Shown: positions 10,043 to 20,692, numbered from the stretch's first letter. The stretch is 64,000 nt of DNA from a virus (IMGVR_UViG_3300020442_002364:19428-83427); one strand, 5' to 3'. Notes: generated by a model from the letters alone, not told the origin. Made by a program: numbers and translations.

Positions 10043-11707
10043 TCAGAAAGTGCCGCCATCGATCGTTGTAGTCCAAACAGGAATACCAGATGAATTGACG
10101 GTAAGAATTTGGAAGGAAGTTGTAGCGTCACTAGTGCCAGAAGCGGGAGTAACACTCAAAGCTCCTGAACCATTACCATATAAGATACCATTTGTAGTAA
10201 AGGTACTTTGTCCTGTACCACCATACTGAACTTCCAAGTCAGTATCAAGTTCCAGATCACCTAGAACTACGGTACCACGGTTCCCATTTACACCGAAGAC
10301 TGTATTGGTGTCTGTGGCATCTTCAATAAAAGTCCATGCACCTAGTCCATCGGCACCGCCCGTGCGGTCAAAACCAAAGAAACCGAACTTAGCAGATCCA
10401 CCTTCAAAGTAGTGAACTTTAACACCACGATCAAGAGCGTCATCTGCACCGCGAGTTACTGTTAAAGATGCTCCTTCAGCGAGACCTGCGCCTGTGAGGT
10501 TGGCACTTAAAGTAAGAGTCTTAGTACCAGTATTAATTGAACTGATAGTAACACCAGCACCGATGATGCCAGATACGGCAGCAACGGCGTCACCTGCTTG
10601 AAGACCATCCAGCTTGTCAACTACGACATCTGCTTGTCCTGCTGCAGCAACAGCTTCAACATTGAGGACTGTTGTTGGATCTCCTAACTCGATGGTAGGA
10701 TCGTTAACTGACATATTTGCCGAGTTAACAGTTGTCGTAGTACCATCAATCTGAAGATCACCCTTGATAATAACCAAACCAGAGGCATCGCCACCTGCAG
10801 GATCAGGATCAAGGATCATCTCAGTACCAGAAGTGGTAGAGATTACATTACCATCAAGCTTCAGTGAGTCGATAGTAATCTCACCAGTCTGAGCGGTATT
10901 ACCTGTGATTGTAGTTTGACCGTTAAAAGTTACTCCGTTAGCAAACGTAGTTGTTGAATTAACAGTCAGAGTATCTGAACTTGCATCACCAATGGTAGCG
11001 TCTCCTTCAACAAGAAGAGCTCCTGTGGAAGTTTGACCTGCAACACCGACACCACCAGCAACGGTGAAAGCACCTGTGGTGGAGTTGGTGGAAGCTGTAA
11101 CGTCAGATAACTTAAGTGCGACTCCATTATCGTATTCCCAATCTGCCCCATCAACTCTTACTTTATCTAGAGTTGCTTCGTCGTAACGAATGCCTCCATC
11201 TTTATTATTACCAAAGTAGATACGCATGTCATCAGCAACACGCAGGTCGGGGGTGCCTGCTACACGCTTGATGTCTAATGTGCCATCTGCATCAGTATAT
11301 ACAAGTTCTACATCTCCAGTCGTACCAAACTCAAGTTCTTGTCCATCTTCAATTACAAGCTTACCTGTTCCGTTAGCTCGGAAAATAAGATCGGTATCTG
11401 TAGTGGAAGTTGTGATGACATTTGCATTTAAATTGATGTCATCGACATTCCAATTGTCGATTTTGCTGTTGCTATCGACAAGTACAGCAGAACTCGCTGT
11501 TAAGGTACCATGAACATGATCCAACAGATCTGTAAAGTACCTACCACCAACAACCTGGGCAGCACCATTATTGTCACCGACGAATAAACGGTCACCCTGG
11601 TTTGCTTGAGTACCAGTACCACTTTGAGTTACGGCTAATTCGCCGTATGTAATAGTACCTGGCGCTGTCGTGCCTGTACTTCTTTTAATAAGGATGGATG
11701 ATGCCAT
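10043..11707 (-). CDS. Fibre-like virion protein (554 aa)
   Basis: The N-terminus MASSILIKRSTGTTAPGTI...YGELAVTQSGT...RLFVGDNNG is the same Mtd-N-like start module seen in the 2409-aa protein. The middle is a beta-rich shaft rich in repeats of the type TLTVNSTTTFANGVTFNGQTT, typical of trimeric phage fibres. The C-terminus is GNGSGALSVTPAS...VWTTTIDGGTF. The final motif (DGGTF) resembles the ending NGGSF of the adjoining 73-aa protein. The start overlaps the previous stop by 1 nt (TAATG-type coupling). It is probably a baseplate-attached short fibre or collar fibre component. No specific T4 counterpart could be assigned. Confidence 0.8.
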   Translation of the reverse strand: MASSILIKRSTGTTAPGTITYGELAVTQSGTGTQANQGDRLFVGDNNGAAQVVGGRYFTDLLDHVHGTLTASSAVLVDSNSKIDNWNVDDINLNANVITTSTTDTDLIFRANGTGKLVIEDGQELEFGTTGDVELVYTDADGTLDIKRVAGTPDLRVADDMRIYFGNNKDGGIRYDEATLDKVRVDGADWEYDNGVALKLSDVTASTNSTTGAFTVAGGVGVAGQTSTGALLVEGDATIGDASSDTLTVNSTTTFANGVTFNGQTTITGNTAQTGEITIDSLKLDGNVISTTSGTEMILDPDPAGGDASGLVIIKGDLQIDGTTTTVNSANMSVNDPTIELGDPTTVLNVEAVAAAGQADVVVDKLDGLQAGDAVAAVSGIIGAGVTISSINTGTKTLTLSANLTGAGLAEGASLTVTRGADDALDRGVKVHYFEGGSAKFGFFGFDRTGGADGLGAWTFIEDATDTNTVFGVNGNRGTVVLGDLELDTDLEVQYGGTGQSTFTTNGILYGNGSGALSVTPASGTSDATTSFQILTVNSSGIPVWTTTIDGGTF

Positions 11708-11928
11708 CAGAACGAACCCCCGTTGATCGTGATGTTATTTAATACGTTAGTTGCGACGAACTTGCTATTTGTTTGGTCATAAACTAGAACTGACCCATCT
11801 TGCAATCCGCCTTGTGTGGTGTCGGTAAGATCGATATCCGATAACCCACCGATACTTCCTCCACCGCCTCCAGTAGCAACTCTCGTTACTCTAGGTACAG
11901 ATTGGTCTCCGAATCTTAATCGTGCCAT
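11707..11928 (-). CDS. Small glycine-containing structural linker (73 aa)
   Basis: The product begins MARLRFGDQSVPRVTRVATG and has a five-glycine stretch followed by IGGLSDIDLTD, then LQDGSVLVYDQTNSKFVATN and the ending ITINGGSF. The LSDIDLTD...GSVLVYD pattern is a short module common in phage fibre proteins, often N-terminal to a shaft. Both ends overlap neighbours by 1 nt, so it is translationally coupled between the 112-aa and 554-aa genes. It may be a trimerisation or connector piece of the fibre. This is inference. Confidence 0.75.
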   Translation of the reverse strand: MARLRFGDQSVPRVTRVATGGGGGSIGGLSDIDLTDTTQGGLQDGSVLVYDQTNSKFVATNVLNNITINGGSF

Positions 11929-12266
11929 CAGATAGTAACCCCCTCAAGAACACTTACAGAACCTTCCAACACCCTTGATTTGACTCCAGTGCTAGAAGTA
12001 ATAACGACATCATATACGTATCTACCAGACTTCATTGCGGCAGTTACAGCATTCCCTAGAGAAAGTTGAATTTGTCCAGCTGTAGCAGGCGATAAAATCG
12101 CAGCAGTTACAGTAGTGGATGTACTACTTGTGTAGTGTTTCTTAATTAGGCAAGCAACACTATATCCAGTCAAGTTAAAAGCGGTCCCGTTATCGTTTTC
12201 TACAGTGAAATCGATATTAAAGTCAGAACCTTGATAAATCAATAAATTGGATACAGCAGAAGCCAT
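11928..12266 (-). CDS. BppU-N-like baseplate/fibre accessory protein (112 aa)
   Basis: The sequence LLIYQGSDFNIDFTVENDNG followed by FNLTGYSVACLIKKHY matches the pattern of the small beta-sandwich found at the N-terminus of phage upper-baseplate (BppU-type) proteins: a YQG start, an F-T-V/W strand and an LTGY turn. The whole protein is about one such domain. It is coupled to the 73-aa gene by a 1-nt overlap, and a GATAAATA late promoter lies 36 nt upstream. The likely role is attaching a fibre to the baseplate. The family match is by eye and the role is inferred. Confidence 0.75.
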   Translation of the reverse strand: MASAVSNLLIYQGSDFNIDFTVENDNGTAFNLTGYSVACLIKKHYTSSTSTTVTAAILSPATAGQIQLSLGNAVTAAMKSGRYVYDVVITSSTGVKSRVLEGSVSVLEGVTI

Positions 12267-12302
12267 GCTCTAAAGAATTCCTTCTATTATTTAGCTCATT
12301 GG

Positions 12303-12310
12303 TATTTATC
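12303..12310 (-). promoter_or_regulatory. Late promoter GATAAATA
   Basis: Minus-strand CGATAAATACC matches the T4 late-promoter variant. It lies 36 nt upstream of the ATG at 12266 and overlaps the stop region of the 73-aa coiled-coil gene, so the 112/73/554-aa fibre block can be transcribed separately. Confidence 0.65.
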
Positions 12311-12527
12311 GATCTTCAAGGAGACTTTTTACAAGACTCTTGAGTTCGTCTATCTCATCTCGCAGATCGTTCAAGGTACGATCTTTGCGTTTTGCTTCTT
12401 CTCTTGCCTGGATATATGCTTCATATCCAGTCTGATCCATATTCACAATTGCATTAGAATTTTTATCCCTGCCGAGGTTAGAATGCCCCTCGACAGGTAT
12501 CAATTCAACATAGTCTTCATTTGTCAT
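12306..12527 (-). CDS. Small coiled-coil protein (73 aa)
   Basis: Residues 1-35 are polar (MTNEDYVELIPVEGHSNLG). Residues 36-73 form a continuous charged helix with heptads ending LRDEIDELKSLVKSLLEDR, a predicted coiled coil. The ATGA overlap with the stop of the 2218-aa gene indicates translational coupling. It is probably a small virion or assembly protein partnering the adjacent large structural protein. No named family is recognised. Confidence 0.75.
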   Translation of the reverse strand: MTNEDYVELIPVEGHSNLGRDKNSNAIVNMDQTGYEAYIQAREEAKRKDRTLNDLRDEIDELKSLVKSLLEDR

Positions 12528-15500
12528 GCTAAAGCAATAATTCTTAAATCTTTGACCCTAGGTATGTATGGTTGATTGTAACCGACTAAAGAAATTTTGA
12601 TTTGGAATGCATCAAAGTTTCCAAGATCGTCAACTGTAAATTCAAAATCTTCAAACTCTTCTGGATTATTCTGTGCGATGATTTCACCACTATCAGGTTT
12701 TCCATTTGTGTTAAAGAATTCAAAGTCGAGATCATCAACATTACCACCAAATCCAACAGGAACCATTTTATACATCACTCTAATGTTAGATTGAGTGAAG
12801 ATGTTTCCAGCAAGCATTACTTTAAGACCAGTAGCACCCTTATCAAGTCTAGCAAGTCTAGTGATGTAATTTGCTACGCATTCTCCACCAATAGTTTTCG
12901 ACGGTTCAATATTATTGTAAACGTTTCCAGTAGTAACGATAGAGCACTTTTCAAGATCAACTACAGGAGAAAGATTATCTCTTTCAGAAAGGAAATCAAT
13001 CTCCATAGTAAATGATTTTTCACTGTTCATTCTATTGATCTCATTCAACTCAGATGCAATCATCTTAGTTGCAGTGAAGTAATTGATTTCTCCAAGAGTT
13101 ACATCAGCGTAAGTAGTATCCTTGACAAAAGAAGTTTCAGCAGATACTCCAGATGGGAAAGGTCCACAGGAAGTTGCGCTAGTAGCGAGGACGCGAGCAA
13201 CTAAAGAAGTTTCTGGTTGCTGTTGATTCTGAATCTGTGGAGTAAGTACATCCCAAGGAATATTTTGAGAGACCGTAATGTTTGGACCACCTGCACTAAG
13301 AGACGAACCAGCATTTTTTCCAGTAATTCTTAAGTTATAGGAATGTGGACTGTTGATGCTAATAATTCCACCTGTAGTGCTGCTATGAGTTGTGTTAATC
13401 AGAGGTAATGGAATACCTGCAAGGTTAAAACACTCAACGACAGCATTGTCAAGGTGAGCTTTACCTGTGCCAGTTCCAGAACCGTTTGTCCAGCTTCTAC
13501 CAGTTACGGTTCCTGCTCCATGACCAACAACGTTAATGACATTTCCGTTAATTGCCTCATATGCAACAACTTCATCACCACTTCCATCTTCTTCTGCACC
13601 AAGAATTCTGATAAATCCTGGATTAGATGCACTAACAGCAGATCCACCAATGGTAGTGTGAATATCACTGGCATCATCAACAGTAATTTGAGATGCGGTA
13701 GTTCCAAATCCACCACCCATGTTAATTGCTGTGTCTGCAATTTCAGAAATTACACCATCAACCTTGACATAGTTGAGGTTGGATTGCATACCATGATTAG
13801 AATGGAATACTCTAATCTCATCACTTCCAGAGGTAAGTAAGAAAGAGTTTGGTAACAAGCGAAGGAATCCACCATTACCTTCTCCCAACTGTGCATTGTT
13901 AAGGACAAGTTTGGAGTTTGCAGATGTGGTTGGAAGAGTAAACTTACATCTGTAGATCTTAAACATCAGATCCTCAAATTGAGAAGGAGTCCAAGTAGAT
14001 GCGTTTTGAGACTTGAACAGAACACCGATATATGGTTGTTCAGAGATCTTCTCACCAGAGTGAGTAGCATCAATAGCGTCCTTACCTAAGATAGAAATGA
14101 ATGTCTTATAGTTGTTAGAGTCTGAAGTTAGAACTAACGCAAATTCCTGTCTGTATGGGATATAAACTGGAGATTCAAATGTAAACGTGGTTGGAGTAGA
14201 TGCGTCTTCAGAAATGAATACCTCTTCTGGTTCTTTGACAACTTTAGACAATGGAACGATAACTTGTGTTGGAGTTCCATTTACAACAGTTCTAATATCA
14301 AGAGATACTGGAATCTCAGAGTCTTTGCTTTGGAAGAACAAATCTACCTTACTGAGATATACACCACCTTCTAATCCAGACTCATCTACAAGGAAAGTCT
14401 GTGCAAGTGGGTCAATGAATCTTGTTTGTGTACTTGAAGATGTATTAACAAGAGTTCTTTCTTGTCTCATTTCTTCAGAAGTAACTCTTGCATTTCTTAC
14501 AGAAATGATAGTTTCTTGCTGAGTTTGGAGAATACCTGAAGAAGTGAATTCTGATTCTGCATTGGAATCAGACAATCCAGGAGTTCTGCTATCATCATTC
14601 TGGTCAGTGAGTCTAAAGAGTCTCGTTCCAGTCTTAAATTTCTGATTACCAGATACATTTGGATCGGCAATGAAGAAACTTCCTCTAAGTTTTCCAGCAC
14701 CGTCAGTAATCAAAGATTTATCATTTACTTTTGCAATGGCACCAGAAGTCTCTCCGACAAGATAGTCATTAAGTTTTGGAGAACCATAGTAAGTTCCTTT
14801 TGCTTGATCTGCAAGCGCCTTAGTATCAATATTGATAAATCCTAAGTTGGAAGTGTAATCACTGAGAGCAGTAATGCTTGCCCCGTCAAGAGGGTTAATT
14901 GTATTACCTTCATTTGGAGCAACTGCTTTTGCTTTGAATCTAAAGTTGCCGTTGGCATCCTTAACATAAACAGTCTCACCAATTTGGAAAGGAGTGCTGT
15001 TAGTCTTAGAATCAACTGAAGGATCTTTTACAAGTCCAATAATTTTTGGAGTAATATTTGCAGTTGATACAGCAATTCCGTCAAAGAAAGCAAAGAACTT
15101 AGTTCTAGGTTTGAGTTTCTTAACGTCAAACTCAATGTTTCTAGAACGCATAAAGTTGATGTGCTCTACAGAAACAACTCTATTACCTAAAGACTGTTGT
15201 TCAATGATAGGAGTTACTCTAAAGCGGATACCAGTTCTGGTTTGCCTTGTAGTTGTTGTAGTAGTTCTTGTAGTTCTAACTCTAATTCTTCTCTTTCCTT
15301 GTCTATCTCTATTTTCGGAAGTAGATGTAGAAGTTCCTGTCCAAGTTGTTTGCCAAGAATTCCATTGAATTGGTGCAAAACCATTCTGATCGGCATTGAA
15401 GTCACGAACAGTTGTAAGGAAGTTACCCTCTAAGGTTGGTCCTTTGATTGGAGAAAGTGATTTTGTATCTACCCAGTTGTCGGATTCTGGGAAGAGTGTA

Positions 15501-18500
15501 ACATCACCAATAAAAGTAAAGACGTTAAATGGGTTGACGTTCTCTACACCAGAAGCATAATCTTGCTGGAGTAACAGTTCATCTGTAAATGGTAGAGTTA
15601 CAAGACTACCAGTTTGTTTGATATTTGTAGAGGATGTTCCAAAAACAAGAGGAACCTGAGTGGTGTAGTGACTTGGACGTAATTCACCTGCTTCAAAATC
15701 AACAGAAACTCTATAGTCTGGATGTAAAGTGTCACTAGTGGCAAGACTTGCAAAGTTGTCAACGATAAATCCATTTTTAAATCTATCGAGACCACTGGTG
15801 TCTCTAATGGACATGTTTGCAGTCTCACTTTCAAGTAAAGAAAGTTGAGTATAATATTCTAAATTCTTGATTCTTTCATCAAGTTTTTGAATATCTCTAA
15901 ATGTATATCTTCTGAAGTTTGTCTCAACAATACTTACATCATCTTCAACATCAAATACGTATGGATTGTAAGTGATGGTAGCAAGGAGCATTGCATCATC
16001 GATATCTTCTGGTTGAACCAGAGACTCAGATGGGGATCCCTTTACAATTTGAATAACGTTATCTTTGTTGAGGAATACCTTGTCAATTCTTCCGAGGTAG
16101 TGCTCGTAACTAATAATTGTACTATCACTTCTTCCTGGAATACCAACTAAGTTTCCAGTAAAGGCACGATTGTTAAAATCAAACTTACCACCAGAGGTCA
16201 AAGTGAATGGTGATGTTCTAGAACCAGATCCACTAAGATTTGATGGAACAATTGGTCTATAGTCAATTGCATCACGGAGAGGCAGACCAAGGTAACTTGG
16301 AATCTCTTTATACTCTGATGCTGGATAGGAGTCTACTGTATAGAAACCAGTTCCACTTGTAGTTAAGAATCTATCAAAGATGACGATAATCTTATGTGTT
16401 GGTGCAGTAAAACCTGCTTTTCTTACAATTCTAGAATAGTCATAATATTGATCTCTTTGACCATCATCTAAAGTGTAAGTATCGGTAATGTCTTTAGATC
16501 CTAAAACAATAGAACCAGCTACAATAGTCAATGATGCATTTGGACCAGAAATAGTCTCAGCATCAGTAAACTTATCATCACCTACAGGGATGAAGTAAAC
16601 ATAGTTACTATCAATAGAAACTACTCTTGCTCTAGATCCTGAGATAGATCCAGTAATAATATCGTCAATTTGAAGAGATCCATTCAAATTAGTATACTGG
16701 AAACTTGGCAGAATTGGATCTTGGTCATCCTTAGATTCCAAGATCGCCTTAATTTTAATTACATCTGCACAACCTAAAGAAATCTCATTATCTTCGATTC
16801 TATAACCATAACCAGAAGCGTTGCTGGACAAACCGTTGATTGCAGAACCAGTAGTATCATCAATCTTAAGGATCTTCATCCTTTCGGTTGTCTTGACCTT
16901 TGCAGACCTATCACTTTGGAATACGGTAGCAATGACCTCAACACCAGTTACAGCGTTGTCTAAACCGCTTACAGTAACCGATGACTGAGTTCCTGCAGCA
17001 GCACTGAAGGTTGGAGATCCACCAGAGGTTACAATCGTTCCTGTTGGCATTGTTCCACCACCAGCAGTAACAATTACAAAGAAATCATCAGCATCAGTGG
17101 CATCTCTGAATGAAAGACCAGTGCCAGCAGTCAAACTGAAAGATCCAGAAGAAACACTAATACCAGTATAACTTTGTCTGAAGAATCCAGATGGAGCAAC
17201 TGTATTATTTTTATTTGTGTTCTTAATTGCTAATTGACCAATATCACTTAAGAGAACACGATTATTAGTATCCTTGATTTCTGGTCTGGTTCTTACTAAA
17301 GGACTAGTAATTGCAGAATTAGTAAGAGTGGTAGATCCAAGACGAGTAATATTAAAGCTAAAGTTATTAGTAATAGAAGTAACTTTTGCTTTATGACTTG
17401 CATTGTTATTAGAGAACTCGATAATATCATTGAGTCTCAATTGAGACACAAAGTTAGACAGGGTTGCTGTTACTGTAGCATTTCCTCCAGAAACTCCAGA
17501 GAGAATAGGACCAGATCCAGGTAAAGCAACTTTTACATCTAATTGAACATCAGCAGTAAATCCGCCACCAGCAAGTTGTTTTACATCACTGAAGTTATAT
17601 GCATATGCAGCGGTGCTTGTAGCAAAGGTGCTACCATCACTAGCAAGAAGAGTTTCTGCTTGTGCAAATGTACCAGTTACACCATAAACATAACCAGTTG
17701 TACCAGAACCAGTCGCAATGAAACCTTTAGCGCCAGAAGTCGCGCCAGTAATTTGGTTGCCCGCAGTCCAAGTTACACTATTGGTAGTTAACTTAGTGTA
17801 CAGAGTGGTGTCTGCAACATTTAATCTATAGATGGTATCACTAGTGTCTCTTGTACCATCCTCATAACTGAAACCATATACTCTAGTTTTACCGATAATG
17901 GTTCCGTTAGCTGAACCAGGAGTAGTGTTTTTCTCATCGCGCAACTCAATTGTCTCATAAAGAGATGGTGCTTGATGTGTATTACTAATAAGAATGTGGT
18001 TTCCAAAAGAAGCACTTAAAGACTGACTGTCTTTACCAATAAAAGTTCTTGGTTTATCTACATCCGTATAAGTTGCAGACTGTTTCTCAGTTCTAAATCC
18101 AGAGATATATGCAACACCAGCAGACAATTGAACTGCTACCTTATCTTCGGATGCAACATTACCATTAGCGGTTGTTGCTCCAACGTCATATACACCATTA
18201 TTAAATCCATCGTTGAGGTTTTCTCTTACATCAACATCAAATTTTTTGACGTAATAGTCACCAGACTCTTCTCTAGTTCTGTTTGCCAGAACCTGATTGA
18301 TAAATCCAAGATCACTTCTTACGACCTTTTTCTTAATAGCTCCAGTATCAGTTCTAAGAAGTTCAATAAAGTCAGCAGAGTTAGGATCTGTGACATTCTT
18401 CTTGACCAGAGTCAGATTAATCTTGAATCTATCTGCACCAGGAGCGGAGAAGTTAGTGCTTCCGATAGCATTATCGTAGAGAGTTTCATCTTCATCTGCA

Positions 18501-19180
18501 GTGATGAGTCTCTCTTCTACTTTTAAACCAACTTTATATGTTGGTGTAGTTCCATACTGATCAAGAATAAGAGTTTGTTCTAGAACAGGTACAAAGTAAC
18601 CCCTTACAAAATAGATACCAGCGCCAATGTTAGCAGTAGAACCAGTAGAACTTGAGTTTGAGTTAAGAAGTTGTGCTAATGGTGTTCCTGCAGAAATAGT
18701 TGTAGACTGATATGTAATATCTTCTTCACAAGTCAGAACTTCACCATTAGTGAATGTTGTAGTAGTATTATCGCTTGCTTTTTGTAAATACGTTACATAA
18801 AACGTAATATTGTTTCTTTCTGAAGTAGCAGCAGAAATAGAGAATGAAACTCTAGCACGAACGCCAGATGTAGCGCCTTTAATAACTTTTCCGTCAATGG
18901 CAGCACGATATAACTCAACATCAAGGTTGAGGTATGTGTTCTGAATTAAGACTGCAGGAAAATCGTTATTAAGAGTAATTCCACCAGGAACTACTACAGA
19001 TCCTTCCTTGTATACACCTTGACCAAACGTGTCAATCTGATTCTGCAGAATACTCTGCAGAGTCGTCAGTTCTCTAGCTTGAACTGGATACCCTGGCTTA
19101 AAAAGAACTTTTAGAAACCCCTTATCCGAGTCAAAGTCGTCAAAATAAGGGGCGATGTTCAGGTTGGTATTCTGTGCCAT
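12524..19180 (-). CDS. Large baseplate/fibre protein with DUF4815-like N-terminus (2218 aa)
   Basis: The N-terminus (LNIAPYFDDFDSDKGFLKVL, then FKPGYPVQARELTTLQSILQ, FGQGVYKEGSVVVPGG) matches DUF4815, a family I know from phage structural proteins. The domain continues over roughly the first 350 residues. The middle contains beta-rich repeats of the type TGATSGAKGFIATGSG. Around residues 1250-1310 is an Arg/Thr-rich patch (RQGKRRIRVRTTRTTTTTTR). The C-terminus (YMVPVGF-like, KISLVGYNQPYIPRVKDLRI) resembles a carbohydrate-binding or jelly-roll end. The gene starts 1 nt after gp8 stops (stop at 19181-19183), where T4 encodes gp9-gp11. It probably occupies the position of the wedge-to-fibre connector. 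The exact role is unknown. Confidence 0.82.
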   Translation of the reverse strand: MAQNTNLNIAPYFDDFDSDKGFLKVLFKPGYPVQARELTTLQSILQNQIDTFGQGVYKEGSVVVPGGITLNNDFPAVLIQNTYLNLDVELYRAAIDGKVIKGATSGVRARVSFSISAATSERNNITFYVTYLQKASDNTTTTFTNGEVLTCEEDITYQSTTISAGTPLAQLLNSNSSSTGSTANIGAGIYFVRGYFVPVLEQTLILDQYGTTPTYKVGLKVEERLITADEDETLYDNAIGSTNFSAPGADRFKINLTLVKKNVTDPNSADFIELLRTDTGAIKKKVVRSDLGFINQVLANRTREESGDYYVKKFDVDVRENLNDGFNNGVYDVGATTANGNVASEDKVAVQLSAGVAYISGFRTEKQSATYTDVDKPRTFIGKDSQSLSASFGNHILISNTHQAPSLYETIELRDEKNTTPGSANGTIIGKTRVYGFSYEDGTRDTSDTIYRLNVADTTLYTKLTTNSVTWTAGNQITGATSGAKGFIATGSGTTGYVYGVTGTFAQAETLLASDGSTFATSTAAYAYNFSDVKQLAGGGFTADVQLDVKVALPGSGPILSGVSGGNATVTATLSNFVSQLRLNDIIEFSNNNASHKAKVTSITNNFSFNITRLGSTTLTNSAITSPLVRTRPEIKDTNNRVLLSDIGQLAIKNTNKNNTVAPSGFFRQSYTGISVSSGSFSLTAGTGLSFRDATDADDFFVIVTAGGGTMPTGTIVTSGGSPTFSAAAGTQSSVTVSGLDNAVTGVEVIATVFQSDRSAKVKTTERMKILKIDDTTGSAINGLSSNASGYGYRIEDNEISLGCADVIKIKAILESKDDQDPILPSFQYTNLNGSLQIDDIITGSISGSRARVVSIDSNYVYFIPVGDDKFTDAETISGPNASLTIVAGSIVLGSKDITDTYTLDDGQRDQYYDYSRIVRKAGFTAPTHKIIVIFDRFLTTSGTGFYTVDSYPASEYKEIPSYLGLPLRDAIDYRPIVPSNLSGSGSRTSPFTLTSGGKFDFNNRAFTGNLVGIPGRSDSTIISYEHYLGRIDKVFLNKDNVIQIVKGSPSESLVQPEDIDDAMLLATITYNPYVFDVEDDVSIVETNFRRYTFRDIQKLDERIKNLEYYTQLSLLESETANMSIRDTSGLDRFKNGFIVDNFASLATSDTLHPDYRVSVDFEAGELRPSHYTTQVPLVFGTSSTNIKQTGSLVTLPFTDELLLQQDYASGVENVNPFNVFTFIGDVTLFPESDNWVDTKSLSPIKGPTLEGNFLTTVRDFNADQNGFAPIQWNSWQTTWTGTSTSTSENRDRQGKRRIRVRTTRTTTTTTRQTRTGIRFRVTPIIEQQSLGNRVVSVEHINFMRSRNIEFDVKKLKPRTKFFAFFDGIAVSTANITPKIIGLVKDPSVDSKTNSTPFQIGETVYVKDANGNFRFKAKAVAPNEGNTINPLDGASITALSDYTSNLGFINIDTKALADQAKGTYYGSPKLNDYLVGETSGAIAKVNDKSLITDGAGKLRGSFFIADPNVSGNQKFKTGTRLFRLTDQNDDSRTPGLSDSNAESEFTSSGILQTQQETIISVRNARVTSEEMRQERTLVNTSSSTQTRFIDPLAQTFLVDESGLEGGVYLSKVDLFFQSKDSEIPVSLDIRTVVNGTPTQVIVPLSKVVKEPEEVFISEDASTPTTFTFESPVYIPYRQEFALVLTSDSNNYKTFISILGKDAIDATHSGEKISEQPYIGVLFKSQNASTWTPSQFEDLMFKIYRCKFTLPTTSANSKLVLNNAQLGEGNGGFLRLLPNSFLLTSGSDEIRVFHSNHGMQSNLNYVKVDGVISEIADTAINMGGGFGTTASQITVDDASDIHTTIGGSAVSASNPGFIRILGAEEDGSGDEVVAYEAINGNVINVVGHGAGTVTGRSWTNGSGTGTGKAHLDNAVVECFNLAGIPLPLINTTHSSTTGGIISINSPHSYNLRITGKNAGSSLSAGGPNITVSQNIPWDVLTPQIQNQQQPETSLVARVLATSATSCGPFPSGVSAETSFVKDTTYADVTLGEINYFTATKMIASELNEINRMNSEKSFTMEIDFLSERDNLSPVVDLEKCSIVTTGNVYNNIEPSKTIGGECVANYITRLARLDKGATGLKVMLAGNIFTQSNIRVMYKMVPVGFGGNVDDLDFEFFNTNGKPDSGEIIAQNNPEEFEDFEFTVDDLGNFDAFQIKISLVGYNQPYIPRVKDLRIIALA

Positions 19181-20692
19181 TTAGAATTCTATTACTACTT
19201 TGAGCTCTTCATTTTGGTCTGCCGATCTGGTGATCGGATTCCTATTATCTATGTAGAGGACTTCTCCAGAGTTAATTTCAATTTCTTGGTTAGCATAACC
19301 ACCAATAAAGGAGAGACCTAATTCATAAACAGAAACACCAATGGTGATCTGTGATACTGGAATTGTACTTGTACCGAAAGTGGAGTCTGGGGTTGCAGTG
19401 ACGTTAGAATCCGATGTAATTTCATTAGCACCAGAAAACTCAACTACATTACCCTGATAGACGCCATCAGCAGAGTCTTGTACATACTTAAGTGTTTTTG
19501 TTGTTGAATTGTAAGAAACAACAAATCCCTTTGCATTCGTAGTTGTCTGTGTGATGATATCGCCAGGTGCAAAGTTTCCGCTAGGTGTTCCCGCTCCAGA
19601 TTGAGGGAACTTGATTGCTCTAGCAGAGGATCTAGTATTTTGATTTGCTACGGTTGTAGTATTGAAATCAAATGGATTCAGTACAAGACCAATTCTTCTA
19701 TATGTAAGGTCGCTTGGAAAATCAACAAAAGCGTTAGTTGTCTCTAACTTAGTAGAGAACATCAAACGATAAGATCCAAGTTCTCTTGCAGCGTCAGATC
19801 CATGACCTCCATTTGGAGGGATAACAACATCCAATGACGCCAATGTTCCACTACCTATGTTTGGAATCAGAGAAACATCTACAGTTCCAAATGTATAACC
19901 AGAACCAGCAGTGGTCATGATAACAGATGTAACAGACCCAGATACCACTGTAACTGTACAGAATGCTTGGGTTCCACCATTGATTTCCCAATCACCACGA
20001 ACAGGAACGTTTGTATATGTTCCGTTATTGTATCCAGTTCCAGCGTTTTCTACAACGATGGTATCAACAGAACCTTGACTGGCAGCGGATTTTACAAGTG
20101 TGTTTGTAAGAACTGGAATGAATTCAGAAGTAACAAATTTCAGAATGTTGTCAGCATCAATAGTATACATGTACTTCCATCTGTATGAGTACACGCCAGC
20201 ACTGTCACCAGTTTCAATAACCGTAGTGGATGTTCCTGTAGGTTCTACCAATGATGGACGACCCTTAGGGAAGTCTGGACTTTGACCGTTATACAGACAT
20301 TTGTATACATTAAACTCACTATTCATTACATAATAGTTTGAGTCAAATAATCTTGAAGATCCGTTAGAAGTTGTTTTTGATGGTGAATAATCTGGTTTGT
20401 ACATTGAATATACTTTTCCAGTTCCACCAGTAGTATTCACAGGATCAATCCAATCAATCCTAGGAACAACTAGAGCGGTATCTGCAATATCAATTCTTTT
20501 GAATGCCACAGAGTCTCTATATGAGTCTCGATGATACTCAAAACTGTCAATAGGCTCGTTAGCAGGAGGAGAATCTGGTGTTCCCCATGTTTTTGCGCGA
20601 CCAATGAACATGTACACTCTATTCGTACTGAGAAGAGTGTCCCTGAAACTTTCAGCGGCGTAAATTCTAAATTTATCAGTGACTAATGCCAT
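19181..20692 (-). CDS. 8: Baseplate wedge subunit gp8, enlarged (503 aa)
   Basis: This is the gp8 orthologue, part of the hexagonal baseplate wedge with gp6, gp7, gp10, gp11, gp25 and gp53. Recognisable T4-like blocks are near residues 5-75 (DKFRIYAAESFRDTLL; RVYMFIGRAKTWG; LVVPRIDWID), 145-190 (YSYRWKYMYTID; FVTSEFIPV) and the C-terminus (LYIDNRNPITRSADQNEELK, ending VVIEF), which parallels the end of T4 gp8. T4 gp8 is 334 aa. The extra length here is largely an insertion at about residues 205-290 made of GTGY/GSGY beta repeats, plus a further segment at about 350-430. It follows gp7 as in T4 and has its own TATAAATA late promoter. Confidence 0.9.
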   Translation of the reverse strand: MALVTDKFRIYAAESFRDTLLSTNRVYMFIGRAKTWGTPDSPPANEPIDSFEYHRDSYRDSVAFKRIDIADTALVVPRIDWIDPVNTTGGTGKVYSMYKPDYSPSKTTSNGSSRLFDSNYYVMNSEFNVYKCLYNGQSPDFPKGRPSLVEPTGTSTTVIETGDSAGVYSYRWKYMYTIDADNILKFVTSEFIPVLTNTLVKSAASQGSVDTIVVENAGTGYNNGTYTNVPVRGDWEINGGTQAFCTVTVVSGSVTSVIMTTAGSGYTFGTVDVSLIPNIGSGTLASLDVVIPPNGGHGSDAARELGSYRLMFSTKLETTNAFVDFPSDLTYRRIGLVLNPFDFNTTTVANQNTRSSARAIKFPQSGAGTPSGNFAPGDIITQTTTNAKGFVVSYNSTTKTLKYVQDSADGVYQGNVVEFSGANEITSDSNVTATPDSTFGTSTIPVSQITIGVSVYELGLSFIGGYANQEIEINSGEVLYIDNRNPITRSADQNEELKVVIEF